Positions 1 through 8,893 of a stretch of 64,000 nucleotides of DNA are shown in pieces. Where the stretch lies: the NCBI GenBank assembly GCA_020631355.1, contig JAHDHL010000018.1, positions 1 to 64,000 on the forward strand, given 5' to 3'. The notes under the pieces are model-generated. The model saw only the letters and a list, made by a program, of their open reading frames with translations, searched no databases and was not told the origin of the DNA. The position numbers were made by a program, and so were the translations under genes. Each line of letters begins with the position of its first letter. The stretch's first letter is position 1. The DNA is from Saprospiraceae bacterium. Lineage in GTDB: Bacteria > Bacteroidota > Bacteroidia > Chitinophagales > Saprospiraceae.

Positions 1-18
1 TTCCCTGTAGGAATGCAT

Positions 19-26
19 TATATTTG
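19..26 (+). promoter_or_regulatory. Putative -7 box (TAnnTTTG) upstream of dnaN
   Basis: The octamer TATATTTG matches the Bacteroidota -7 consensus TAnnTTTG. The expected -33 element would fall at or before the window edge, so only half of the promoter can be judged. It would give a leader of roughly 170 nt before the dnaN start at 201. I see no other gene in the first 200 bases. Confidence 0.35.
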
Positions 27-200
27 CGTGTTGAATACTATAAACTACTGAAGAAGTAGTCAGTATCGAGTACAAAGAAATGATGAAACAAGGAAACTAT
101 CATGAACCGTGATACACTTCCCATTTCTCATTAACCTAATACCAAGCACTGTTGCGATTCAAACGCAGCTAAATTATTTACCACAATCATATCATAAAGT

Positions 201-1319
201 ATGAAATTCAGTGTATCGTCTTCAGATTTGTTGAAGCAATTACAATTGGCGGCGGGTGCGATAGGGTCCAATCCTGTTTTACCTATCCTAGAGGACTTCC
301 TCTTTACGGTTTCTCCTAACAAACTGACCATTGCCGCTACGGATTTGGAAACATCCATCACGACAAGCATAGATGTCCGTTCGGACGGAGAAGGTACGGT
401 AGCAGTACCGGCCAGGATTCTATTGGATACCCTTAAGCAACTTCCCCAACAACCCGTTACGTTCAATGTGAATGATGACAATTTTGGGATTGAGATTACT
501 TCCTCTTTCGGTAAGTACAAATTGGCTGGTGAAAACGGAGCCGATTTCCCAAGGATTCCAGAACCGGATTCAGTGGATACACTCACCATGTCCGCCCAGT
601 CCTTGAGTCAGGGTATCACCAAAACCCTTTTTGCCACTAGTTCGGATGAATTGCGTCCGGCTATGACAGGGGTGTACTTCCAAGTGGATTTCAATAAGAT
701 TACTTTTGTGGCTACTGATGCCCATAAGTTGGTGAAATATACATTCTCTGAGGATATCAAGAGTGAGGTGATGAGCAACTTCATCGTACCTAAGAAAGCA
801 TTGAATTTATTGAAGAATGCACTACCTAGTGGAGACGATGTCACCATGCAGTTCAATAAGGCCAATGCATTCTTCTCATTCGGTGATACACATATGGTGT
901 GTAGACTGATTGATGCGAGATATCCTGATTATAATGCAGTGATTCCAACGGAAAATCCGAACAACCTCGTCGTTAGTAGGGGGGATTTCCAAAGTTCATT
1001 AAAACGTATCTCCATCTATGCCAATAAGACCACCAACCAGGTGATTCTTAGTATGAATGATGGCAGTTTGACCATTTCCGCACAGGATTTGGACTTCTCT
1101 AATGAAGCAACGGAACAAATGACTTGTACCTATGAGGGTGAACCGATAACCATAGGTTTCAATGCAAAGTTCCTGATTGAGATGTTGGGTGTTTTGGAGG
1201 GTGATGAGATCAGAATGGAATTGTCAACACCTACCCGTGCAGGTATCATCATTCCTGATGAAATGCCTGATGGTGAGGAAATATTGATGTTGGTCATGCC
1301 GGTGATGTTGAGCAATTAA
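201..1319 (+). CDS. dnaN: DNA polymerase III subunit beta (sliding clamp)
   Basis: This is the ring-shaped processivity clamp that tethers the replicative polymerase and other repair factors to DNA in the cytoplasm. The 372 residues match the normal length of bacterial beta clamps. The protein opens with the typical MKFSVSSSDLLKQLQLAAGA helix and has the expected three repeated clamp domains of about 120 residues. The C-terminus ends in the conserved region with EILMLVMPVML, which forms part of the partner-binding pocket. The gene stands alone: dnaA is not visible, so this is not obviously the origin region. A strong hairpin terminator follows directly. The start at 201 gives the canonical N-terminus. 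Confidence 0.97.
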   Translation: MKFSVSSSDLLKQLQLAAGAIGSNPVLPILEDFLFTVSPNKLTIAATDLETSITTSIDVRSDGEGTVAVPARILLDTLKQLPQQPVTFNVNDDNFGIEITSSFGKYKLAGENGADFPRIPEPDSVDTLTMSAQSLSQGITKTLFATSSDELRPAMTGVYFQVDFNKITFVATDAHKLVKYTFSEDIKSEVMSNFIVPKKALNLLKNALPSGDDVTMQFNKANAFFSFGDTHMVCRLIDARYPDYNAVIPTENPNNLVVSRGDFQSSLKRISIYANKTTNQVILSMNDGSLTISAQDLDFSNEATEQMTCTYEGEPITIGFNAKFLIEMLGVLEGDEIRMELSTPTRAGIIIPDEMPDGEEILMLVMPVMLSN

Positions 1320-1347
1320 TACATCATTAGGGTCAGACCCACGAATA

Positions 1348-1384
1348 AACGGGCCATGAACAAAGTGTTCATGGCCCGTTTTAT
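1348..1384 (+). terminator. Rho-independent terminator after dnaN
   Basis: A perfect 15-bp inverted repeat (arm AACGGGCCATGAACA) with a 3-nt loop is followed by TTATT, 28 nt after the dnaN stop. The stem is almost symmetrical, so it may also end transcription of the convergent gene at 1505-3274. Confidence 0.85.
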
Positions 1385-1504
1385 TGATATTCTATGCATT
1401 CCTTGATTCAGTCGAAACCTATCTTCATACCAAACACATCGGAGTCATAATTATTCCATTACCCAATGATGGGTGGTTGAATGATTATGATTAAGAATGC
1501 TTCA

Positions 1505-3274
1505 TTAGAGTTTGATGAATCGCAATGTTGTATGATACTCATTATGATTAAAATGAATGAAATACTGCCCCTCTCCTAAATGGGAAACATCCAACTGCTT
1601 ATTGGAATCAACAGTAAGGGTTAGGGTCTTGACGAGAGAACCGGACAAATCATAAATCTGGATATTCACATCTTCACTCATTCCCCAATCAAAATCTAAT
1701 TGAAGAAAATCCTTGGTAACTGTCGGGTATAATGTAACACTTCCATTGTTGGGCTGGATTGAAACATTTTTGATATCACTATATGACTCCGTTCCATCAA
1801 AATCCACTTGTTTCAATCTGTAATAATTCGTACCAAATTGAGGTGTTCTATGAATGAATTGGTAGTTGTGCACCACGGCTGAATAACCATTTCCATCGAC
1901 TAGACCTATGCTGCTGAATCGAATGCCATCCGTACCATGTTCAACCTCAAAATGACTGTTATTTTCCTCGGATGCTGTAGCCCATTCCAACAAAGAATGC
2001 TGCTCATCGGCTCGTGCTGTAAAATAAGTCATCTCTACAGGTAAAGGAGCAGGATCTTCAAAGTCAATGACTCTGGGGGTTGATTGTATCACATCAGTAT
2101 AATTCGATGTAAAGCAAGTGGCAGCGTCACAAAGACAATTATTGGTCGTACAGCCATATGAAACAACTCCACTGGGATTACCCGGAGATGCAGGTACATT
2201 ATACTCGTCAGGATAAAACACTCCTACGATTTTGGTGTCGTCCGGGACATTGTTGGTGGCTGTGATTTCAAAGCAGAATTCATAAACACCACAGCTATAA
2301 CCACAACCACTGGCATCTCCCCGATTATCACTGGAATTGAACAGCCAACTGATTTTCTTATCCACAGTGACTCCGGAAGGGATGTGCGATGGATCTGAAG
2401 TCGTATTGGTTAGGCCAGAAACCTGCCAACTACCGGCACCTCCATTTTGAGCGGGCAGTGTACTGAAAGGAGCAATAGTCGTGGTACTGGAACAATCAGT
2501 GGTTGTTGCACTCGCTGTCAGGGCAGGACCCAAGTTGAAGTCAATTGCCCGAACGGCTTCGCCTCCTGTGGGATTCGAAAAAGAAGTACGAATACATAGT
2601 TGGTTGGTGGCAGGTGCAAGATTATATGTCAATATGGAATTAGTGGATAGTACAGTACCATTGAGACACAATTCGAACGATGGATTAGTGGACTTGAAAG
2701 GTGTATAACTCCCGCAATTGCTTATATCCTCTAAATCCCATGTACCCAAGGAACAACCGGAGGTGGGGGGGATGGCAGCATTACTGGTACCGGTGACACC
2801 TCCGAATCGGATGTCCACCGTTCCTGCGCTCTCTAGTGCAAAATAGTATGTTCCTGCACCTGGGATGGCGAAATGATATTCATCCTGACAGCCATCACTG
2901 GATGAATCATAAAGGTGCATATCCAAATAATTGGAAGAATTACAGGACGTACCCAAAAAGAAAACTCCTGCATAACCCACACTCATATTACTAACTACCA
3001 CCTCGATGGAGCTTGGAGGGTTAGTGGCACTCGGGTCTTGCGTAATGGTGACTTCATAAAAAATATCATTCGTAGGAGCAGGGAAAATTCCATTGGGACC
3101 TGCCCAAGAATTGGCATCATTGCTACATGCTATCGTGAAATTCTCACTAAAGGATTGGGCCGCACAAATATGGACTGATTTGGGATTGGTACAGTTATCC
3201 CCACCAGTGTTACAGTTCGCTAATAAATAGTTGGAACAAAAAAATGAAATGAATAAAAGTGTAAAACGTTTCAT
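1505..3274 (-). CDS. Secreted T9SS type A sorting-domain protein, function unknown
   Basis: This 589-residue protein has an N-terminal signal peptide (about residues 1-19, MKRFTLLFISFFCSNYLLA). Its body is rich in Cys, Ser, Thr and Asn and is typical of exported Bacteroidota surface proteins. Around residues 410-490 there is a short fibronectin-like linker (PLPVEMTYFTARAD, then LLEWATASEENNSHFEVE) that commonly precedes T9SS tails. The last 80 residues form a type A C-terminal sorting domain (VTLYPTVTKDFLQLDF, IYDLSGSLVKT, GQYFIHF). It is therefore probably exported through the outer membrane by T9SS and attached at the surface or released. No catalytic motif is recognisable in the N-terminal 400 residues. 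It is transcribed alone, divergent from 3543. Confidence 0.8.
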   Translation of the reverse strand: MKRFTLLFISFFCSNYLLANCNTGGDNCTNPKSVHICAAQSFSENFTIACSNDANSWAGPNGIFPAPTNDIFYEVTITQDPSATNPPSSIEVVVSNMSVGYAGVFFLGTSCNSSNYLDMHLYDSSSDGCQDEYHFAIPGAGTYYFALESAGTVDIRFGGVTGTSNAAIPPTSGCSLGTWDLEDISNCGSYTPFKSTNPSFELCLNGTVLSTNSILTYNLAPATNQLCIRTSFSNPTGGEAVRAIDFNLGPALTASATTTDCSSTTTIAPFSTLPAQNGGAGSWQVSGLTNTTSDPSHIPSGVTVDKKISWLFNSSDNRGDASGCGYSCGVYEFCFEITATNNVPDDTKIVGVFYPDEYNVPASPGNPSGVVSYGCTTNNCLCDAATCFTSNYTDVIQSTPRVIDFEDPAPLPVEMTYFTARADEQHSLLEWATASEENNSHFEVEHGTDGIRFSSIGLVDGNGYSAVVHNYQFIHRTPQFGTNYYRLKQVDFDGTESYSDIKNVSIQPNNGSVTLYPTVTKDFLQLDFDWGMSEDVNIQIYDLSGSLVKTLTLTVDSNKQLDVSHLGEGQYFIHFNHNEYHTTLRFIKL

Positions 3275-3505
3275 GGTGTGTTTATTTGAATGAATGAATT
3301 TCTTTATTTGTAGGGTTGGGTTAGAACCTATCAGAATGTTCGGGTAAACATATTATTTGATGTAGTAACGTATCGAAAGGCTATAATGCTTCAAAATCAG
3401 ATATTTTATTCTGTATGGATGTCACTTTTTTTGTTGAATTTAGTTTCTGAGAAGACTTCATTGTTAATAAAGCCTACATGTATAGGATTTTGTCTAATAT
3501 GGAAA

Positions 3506-3513
3506 TATTTTTG
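3506..3513 (+). promoter_or_regulatory. Putative -7 box upstream of the 3543 lipoprotein
   Basis: TATTTTTG matches TAnnTTTG and sits 29 nt before the ATG at 3543, giving a short leader. No -33 TTTG is found at the preferred 19-21 nt spacing; the nearest TTTG is only 13 nt upstream. Confidence 0.4.
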
Positions 3514-3542
3514 ATAGAATGCTGTAAAACAGTAACAAACGC

Positions 3543-4064
3543 ATGAACCATCAATCCACACTCTTAGGTATGGTAGTTATTCTATTTTTAGGAATGACTG
3601 CTTGTAGGACCCAGTTGTCCGAACCATTACAACGAACCTATCGTTTTTCGGTAATGTCCCAGCATTCCAGTGTACAATTCCTTTTCAATTCCTCACAATC
3701 ATATGGAGCATTAAGTAATATTACCTTACCGAGTTGGCAAGGATGTGATGGACAATTCAAGCGGGGAGCATTCACAGAATGTACCCGTATGGCATTGGAG
3801 CAATACATCAATGAGGAATTCCAAATCCCATCCCCAGCATTGGATAGCGTAATTGAAGGGAAAGTGAAGTATCAATTCGTATTGAATGAGAATGGAGCTA
3901 TTGAGAATGGTAGGATTATAAAGAACCCTGGTAGTGGACTAGGGGAGGAAATGGAAAGAACCATCCTATCCCTTACAGAATTGGAACCGGCTAGGATAAA
4001 TGCCGGCGATTCGGTTGCAAGTGAGATAACCCTGGAAGTATATTGTGATATTGTATTGAGGTAG
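3543..4064 (+). CDS. Lipoprotein with TonB C-terminal-like domain
   Basis: This 173-residue protein has a lipoprotein signal ending at MTAC (Cys 21). The C-terminal half (about residues 75-172) resembles the TonB/energy-transducer C-terminal fold: a VKYQFVLNENGAIENGRI strand pair, then an EEMERTILSL helix and a final ITLEVYCDI strand. Unlike true TonB it has no N-terminal anchor helix with a proline-rich spacer, so it is unlikely to energise outer-membrane transport. A periplasmic, outer-membrane-anchored binding role is an inference. It lies 66 nt upstream of another small lipoprotein (4131-4829) on the same strand and may be co-transcribed with it. Confidence 0.6.
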   Translation: MNHQSTLLGMVVILFLGMTACRTQLSEPLQRTYRFSVMSQHSSVQFLFNSSQSYGALSNITLPSWQGCDGQFKRGAFTECTRMALEQYINEEFQIPSPALDSVIEGKVKYQFVLNENGAIENGRIIKNPGSGLGEEMERTILSLTELEPARINAGDSVASEITLEVYCDIVLR

Positions 4065-4130
4065 AAGATTACAATTTTGTATAAGAATATTTTCGGAATA
4101 CATTTTAAACAACTTCTTAAATTATAAACG

Positions 4131-4829
4131 ATGAGCATAAGACAACTGCCTTTATTCGCTATGTTACTGACACTGGTTTGTGGATGTAAACAGGTGACTG
4201 AAGTGGAAATAGGACACAACACTGCAAACGAGGATGAAAAAGTTGATTATAAGAATCTGTTATCCATAGTTCCCTCGAAGATGGATGTACTTTACATCGG
4301 AGTGGATAATCCGATTAAAATAGAAACAAATGGAGCTGATCCCTCAAATATGAGAGTATCATGTGCCGGGGCTGGTTGCAATATGACTGGTCGTGCAGGA
4401 GCATATGTGATTAAGGTGTCCTCACCAGGTGTTGCAAAGATAATGGCTAGCATTGGTGGTGATTACATAGTCAAGAAATTACGGGTCAAGAGACTTCCGA
4501 ACCCTATTGCATCACTGGATGCCATGGGGAAGATGGATGGTTCTATATCCAAAGGAGAATTCTTATCCAAAAGGGGGATATATGCTGTTTTGCAGAATTT
4601 TGATTATGATGCGCGGTGCATCATACAAGAGTATTCTGTGACCAGACTTTCTACTGATAAAAGGATAGAGACGGTTAGGAATGATGGATATGCCTATTCT
4701 GAAACGACACTTCCCTTGGTACAACGTGCTGGAATAGGCGATACATTTCTATTCAGGAATATTATGGCAAGATGTCCGGGGGACTTGGCAGGCAGAAAAC
4801 TGAATCCCATGGTCTGGGATATTAAGTAA
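4131..4829 (+). CDS. Lipoprotein resembling the C-terminal domains of gliding protein GldM
   Basis: This 232-residue protein has a lipoprotein signal ending at VCGC (Cys 19). Residues 40-230 closely follow the pattern I know from the periplasmic C-terminal domains of GldM/PorM, the motor shaft of T9SS and gliding. The signs are SKMDVLYIGVDNPIKIE, then KKLRVKRLPNPIASL, GSISKGEFLSKRGIYAVLQNFDYD, and a closing RKLNPMVWDIK. Full GldM is about 500 residues with an N-terminal membrane helix and helical domains; those are missing here and replaced by a lipid anchor. No gldK, gldL, gldM or gldN neighbour is present. It may be a GldM-like adaptor in the periplasm, but the function is inferred from pattern similarity alone. 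Confidence 0.7.
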   Translation: MSIRQLPLFAMLLTLVCGCKQVTEVEIGHNTANEDEKVDYKNLLSIVPSKMDVLYIGVDNPIKIETNGADPSNMRVSCAGAGCNMTGRAGAYVIKVSSPGVAKIMASIGGDYIVKKLRVKRLPNPIASLDAMGKMDGSISKGEFLSKRGIYAVLQNFDYDARCIIQEYSVTRLSTDKRIETVRNDGYAYSETTLPLVQRAGIGDTFLFRNIMARCPGDLAGRKLNPMVWDIK

Positions 4830-4830
4830 T

Positions 4831-4863
4831 AAAAAATGCCCCGCCAATGGCGGGGCATTTTTT
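4831..4863. terminator. Bidirectional rho-independent terminator
   Basis: A perfect hairpin with arm TGCCCCGCC and a 3-nt AAT loop is flanked by A6 on the left and T6 on the right. It can therefore terminate both the plus-strand lipoprotein gene ending at 4829 and the minus-strand sigma factor gene ending at 4871. Confidence 0.93.
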
Positions 4864-4870
4864 ATCGGTA

Positions 4871-5374
4871 TTATGCACCTTGATGTTCCAACATACCTTT
4901 CAGTTTCTTCCTTGCAAAGTGGATACGGCTCTTAATGGTACCCAAAGGAAGATTCAACTCCTCTGCAATCTCATCATATTTGTATCCCTCATACCTCATC
5001 AGGAAAGGAATCCTGAAATCATCGGATAAGGTATTCACGGAGGTCATGATTTCATCAAATGCCATTTGGCTTTCTCCGGAATTGGCCACAGCAGATTGAT
5101 TGGAATCCAAGTAGAAGTCATTCTCCGTACTGTCAATCAAAAGATTCCTCCGCTTTTTTTTCCTGTAGTTGTTGATAAAGATGTTCCTCATGATGGTATA
5201 ACTCCATGCACGGAAATTCGTACCAACGTTATACTTATCCTTATTCTTTATAATCTTGTATGCAGTCTCCTGAAATAAGTCAGAAGCATCATCTACGTTC
5301 CTAGTCAGACTATTGGCGAAAGCCTCCAACGACGAACGGTATTCTATAAGCTGTTTACTAATATCAATAACCAT
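4871..5374 (-). CDS. ECF-family RNA polymerase sigma factor
   Basis: This 167-residue sigma factor has region 2 at about residues 10-80 (DASDLFQETAYKIIKNKDKY, FRAWSYTIMRNIFINNYRKKKRR) and region 4 at about 105-160 (LSDDFRIPFLMRYEGYKYDEIAEELNLPLGTIKSRIHFARKKL), with no region 1.1 or 3. It would direct core polymerase to a regulon of its own promoters. No anti-sigma factor or FecR-like gene is adjacent, so it is not an obvious TonB-dependent-receptor regulator. Similar free-standing ECF factors are common in Bacteroidota, and at least one (SigP of Porphyromonas) controls T9SS genes; assignment to that role here is speculation. Confidence 0.93.
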   Translation of the reverse strand: MVIDISKQLIEYRSSLEAFANSLTRNVDDASDLFQETAYKIIKNKDKYNVGTNFRAWSYTIMRNIFINNYRKKKRRNLLIDSTENDFYLDSNQSAVANSGESQMAFDEIMTSVNTLSDDFRIPFLMRYEGYKYDEIAEELNLPLGTIKSRIHFARKKLKGMLEHQGA

Positions 5375-5788
5375 AGCTCAAGGGTTTTTGAGTGATTATC
5401 CAATTCTAGGATAACCGTGAAATAATCGGATGTAAGATGCTTCGTTTTTCCCTATTCTTCAACTTCTTACTTCCCTGATGTTGTCTGTTCAAAGACAGCT
5501 TTGTGTTCTTTATTTGTAATTGGTCTAAATAAGTATAATGCAATATAGGGCCTTTTAGTATTAGATGAAAGCACTTTGTTCGATTATCCTCATAAATATG
5601 TCCCAATCGTTACAAAACTCCCTATAGTGTCACTTAGATATAATATTCCTATCAAAACCTGTTCCTTGGTGGATTATGCTGACAATCCGTCATGATTCAG
5701 TCCGTACTCATGTTGAAATGTCAGTCCTTACTAGTATAGATTCACAAACATATGACAATGTTGCACCATGAATGACTTTACATTTTAT
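5375..5788. other. Intergenic region between divergent sigma-factor and amidohydrolase genes
   Basis: About 410 bases with no supportable gene. A 66-codon minus-strand frame at 5406-5606 has no signal or motif and looks like chance. The region should hold the sigma-factor promoter on the minus strand, but I find no clean CAAAnnTA there. Confidence 0.5.
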
Positions 5789-5796
5789 TACTTTTG
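5789..5796 (+). promoter_or_regulatory. Putative -7 box of the amidohydrolase operon
   Basis: TACTTTTG matches the TAnnTTTG consensus and lies 50 nt before the ATG at 5846. The best upstream partner, GTTG, is about 25 nt away, so the -33 element is not convincing. Confidence 0.5.
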
Positions 5797-5797
5797 T

Positions 5798-5819
5798 TTT
5801 TAATGCGTTCGCATTAAAA
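5798..5819 (+). repeat. Perfect 10-bp inverted repeat at the predicted transcription start
   Basis: The arms TTTTAATGCG and CGCATTAAAA are separated by only TT and begin 2 nt after the -7 box. The position suggests either an operator for a dimeric repressor or a hairpin at the extreme 5' end of the mRNA. No T-tract follows, so it is not a terminator. Confidence 0.6.
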
Positions 5820-5845
5820 TTCGCTACATTCAAATAGTTCGAGAA

Positions 5846-8800
5846 ATGAGATTACAAATTTTTTGGGTCCTCATGCTAATGGCGTCCAGCCTAACCATCT
5901 GGGGACAAGAAACATTTCCTACCAATGGCGTCTATGACCACAGGGAGGGATTGTATGCCTTTGTGAATGCCACAATTCATACAAGTCCCAATAATATGGT
6001 GGAAGATGCCACTATGGTGATCAAGGATGGGAAAATCATATCTGTAGGAGCAGGAGTAACTGTTCCCCAGAATGCCGTGATACACGATATGGATGGAAAA
6101 CATATCTATCCATCATTCATTGAGATTTTTTCCAATTATGGAATGCCGGATCCCAAATCCGTGGGACAACGCCCAAGGAGACAGCCACAAATGTTGTCTA
6201 ACAAGGAAGGAGCTTACATGTGGAACGAAGCATTGAAACCTGAATTCAATGCAGATGAAGCGTTCAGTAGTAATCCCAAGGCGGCTAAGGGACTGAGGAA
6301 GATGGGATATGGCGTGGTCAACACACATGTCCATGATGGCATTTCCAGAGGTTCAGGGGCATTGGTAAGTTTAGGGAATGCAAATGAACATGAATTGATT
6401 CTCATGAATCGCACCGCACACCACTTATCATTCAGTAAGGGTAGTTCGACACAAAGTTATCCGAGTTCCCTGATGGGTGGTATCGCTTTGATTCGCCAGA
6501 CATATTATGATGCGAAATGGTACGCATCCAATGCCAATGAAGATGAATATAATATCTCATTGGAAGCTTGGAATGACTTACAATCATTACCTCAAATTTT
6601 CGCTGTAAGGGATAGATTGGATATTTTCAGAGCAGATAAGATTGGAGATGAATTCAATAAGCAATATATCATCAAGGGAGGCGGAGATGAGTACATGAGA
6701 CTGGATGCCATCAAGAAAACTGGTGCATCCCTGATTGTTCCCTTGAATTTCCCTGATGCCTATGATGTATCCGATCCGTATGATGCCATGCAGGTAAGTC
6801 TTTCTGATATGAAACATTGGGAATTGGCACCTTACAATCCGGGCCAACTGGAAAAGGCAGGAATTACATTTGCCTTGACCATGAAAGGTATGGAAAGTGC
6901 AGGGGACTTCATGTCCAATATCAAGAAAGCCATCAAACATGGTCTTTCAGAGGAAACTGCTTTGGCAGCATTGACTACCGTTCCTGCCAGAATGATCAAG
7001 GCAGATAATATGGTGGGAACACTGGAAACAGGAAAATTGGCCAATTTCATCGTTACCGATAAACCTGTTTTTGAGGATGGTGCTAAGATTTACCAAAATT
7101 GGATTGGTGGTGAGGGATTCGTTTTGAAAGGATTTTCCGAAGAAGCAGATATCAGCGATGGGGTTTATAATTTTAATGTAGGAGCTAAGACCCATAAACT
7201 TGAAATCACATGGAAAGACGACCAACCCAAATATGTGATTGAAGTGAATGATTCCACTGAAATAGGTGTGAAGTATAGCTTCGATAATGGAATTATTTCC
7301 TTGTCTTTCAAGGAAGATGACCAAAAGGTTCGACTTTCAGGTACAGTAAAGGATGGTTCCGCCAAGGGACAGGGTTATGATGGTAACGGAGAATGGGTCA
7401 CTTGGAGCATCTCACCTACAAGAGCATTGGTGGATAAGGAAGACGGAGAGGAATCCAAGGACAGTGATTCGGAAACATCCAAGGATGAGGAACTTGCAAT
7501 TGGTAGTGTCACTTACCCTTTCCTGCCTTATGGTTGGGAGGAGCAACCTAAGGCCAAGTCCACATTAATCAAGAATGCCACACTTTGGACGAATGAAAAA
7601 GAGGGGAACATCAAAGCGGATATCCTATTGGTGAATGGTAAGATTTCCCAAATAGGGGAATCCTTGAGTGTCAGTGCGGATGTAGTCATAGATGCCGAGG
7701 GAAAACATGTTACGAGTGGAATCATAGATGAACATTCACATATCGCAATCAGTAGGGGAGTGAATGAGGGGACACAATATTCATCTGCGGAAGTAAGTAT
7801 TGCTGATGTGGTGAATTCCGAGGATGTGAATATTTATAGGAATCTAGCAGGAGGTGTTGTTGCAGCCCAATTGCTTCATGGTTCAGCTAATCCGATTGGT
7901 GGCCAATCAGGAATCGTGAAGTTCAGATGGGGATTGACACCTGAGGAAATGAAGATTCAGGGCGCTGACCCTTTCATTAAGTTTGCATTGGGTGAGAATG
8001 TAAAACAATCCAACTGGGGTGATGAGTATAGCATCCGATTCCCTCAGACCAGAATGGGTGTGGAAGCAGTTTATGAAGACCACTTTACCCGTGCTAAGGA
8101 ATATGGTATTAAGAAAAGGAGCGGACAGCCTTATCGCAAGGATCTCGAAATGGAAACCCTACTCGAGATTGTCGAGAGCAAGCGTTTTGTTACCTGCCAC
8201 TCCTATGTGCAGAGTGAAATCAATATGTTGATGAAAGTAGCGGAGCGTCATGGTTTCACCCTGAATACATTTACGCATATACTCGAAGGATACAAGGTAG
8301 CGGATAAGATGAAAGCACATGGAGCAGGAGGTTCTACTTTCTCTGATTGGTGGGCTTACAAATATGAGGTAATTGATGCCATCCCGTTCAATGCTGCCAT
8401 CCTGAACAAGATGGGAGTCGTTACGGCATTGAATTCAGATGATGCGGAAATGTCCAGAAGGTTGAATCAGGAAGCAGCCAAGGCTGTGATGTACGGGGGA
8501 ATCAGCGAGGAAGAAGCCTGGAAGATGGTAACCCTGAATCCTGCAATACTTCTGCATTTGGATGACCATATGGGAAGTCTGAAAGTAGGAAAGGATGCGG
8601 ATATTGTTATCTGGTCGGATAATCCATTATCCATTTATGCCAAGGCAGAGAATACTTTCGTGGATGGTGTGATGTATTATGATATGAATAGGGATTTGGA
8701 AATCCGTAAGGAAATCAGCACGGAAAGAAATCGACTGATTCAAAAGATGATAGGAGCCAAGGAAGGTGGAGCACATACGCAACCACCAGCCATGAAATAC

Positions 8801-8887
8801 TACCATCATTATCATTGTGACCATATCCATGATGAGATGGGTGAACAACAGCACCAACACGAGGAACACCAACATCACGACCATTAA
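5846..8887 (+). CDS. Secreted double-domain amidohydrolase-family protein with His-rich tail
   Basis: This 1013-residue protein has a signal peptide (about residues 1-20, ending IWGQ). Two amidohydrolase domains follow: about 25-430 and 570-960, joined by a beta-rich linker with an acidic stretch near 530-550. In the first domain the usual metal-binding HxH after the first beta strand is replaced by SFIEIFSNYG, so it is probably inactive. The second keeps H630-S-H632, H785 (TCHSY), H811 (FTHILEG) and D865 (NSDDAE), the set expected of a metal-dependent hydrolase. The last 27 residues are extremely His-rich (HHYHCDHIHD to HQHHDH) and may store or deliver metal. It forms an operon with 8894, 6 nt downstream. 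The substrate cannot be read from sequence; similar proteins are annotated as imidazolonepropionase-like or prolidase-like. Confidence 0.88.
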   Translation: MRLQIFWVLMLMASSLTIWGQETFPTNGVYDHREGLYAFVNATIHTSPNNMVEDATMVIKDGKIISVGAGVTVPQNAVIHDMDGKHIYPSFIEIFSNYGMPDPKSVGQRPRRQPQMLSNKEGAYMWNEALKPEFNADEAFSSNPKAAKGLRKMGYGVVNTHVHDGISRGSGALVSLGNANEHELILMNRTAHHLSFSKGSSTQSYPSSLMGGIALIRQTYYDAKWYASNANEDEYNISLEAWNDLQSLPQIFAVRDRLDIFRADKIGDEFNKQYIIKGGGDEYMRLDAIKKTGASLIVPLNFPDAYDVSDPYDAMQVSLSDMKHWELAPYNPGQLEKAGITFALTMKGMESAGDFMSNIKKAIKHGLSEETALAALTTVPARMIKADNMVGTLETGKLANFIVTDKPVFEDGAKIYQNWIGGEGFVLKGFSEEADISDGVYNFNVGAKTHKLEITWKDDQPKYVIEVNDSTEIGVKYSFDNGIISLSFKEDDQKVRLSGTVKDGSAKGQGYDGNGEWVTWSISPTRALVDKEDGEESKDSDSETSKDEELAIGSVTYPFLPYGWEEQPKAKSTLIKNATLWTNEKEGNIKADILLVNGKISQIGESLSVSADVVIDAEGKHVTSGIIDEHSHIAISRGVNEGTQYSSAEVSIADVVNSEDVNIYRNLAGGVVAAQLLHGSANPIGGQSGIVKFRWGLTPEEMKIQGADPFIKFALGENVKQSNWGDEYSIRFPQTRMGVEAVYEDHFTRAKEYGIKKRSGQPYRKDLEMETLLEIVESKRFVTCHSYVQSEINMLMKVAERHGFTLNTFTHILEGYKVADKMKAHGAGGSTFSDWWAYKYEVIDAIPFNAAILNKMGVVTALNSDDAEMSRRLNQEAAKAVMYGGISEEEAWKMVTLNPAILLHLDDHMGSLKVGKDADIVIWSDNPLSIYAKAENTFVDGVMYYDMNRDLEIRKEISTERNRLIQKMIGAKEGGAHTQPPAMKYYHHYHCDHIHDEMGEQQHQHEEHQHHDH

Positions 8888-8893
8888 TTCAAA

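Noticed and set aside
1-1400. Replication origin next to dnaN
   Set aside because: No dnaA, no DnaA-box cluster and no AT-rich unwinding element seen; dnaN often lies away from oriC in Bacteroidota.
5406-5606. 66-codon minus-strand frame between the sigma factor and amidohydrolase genes
   Set aside because: No signal, motif or start context; composition looks like translated non-coding DNA.
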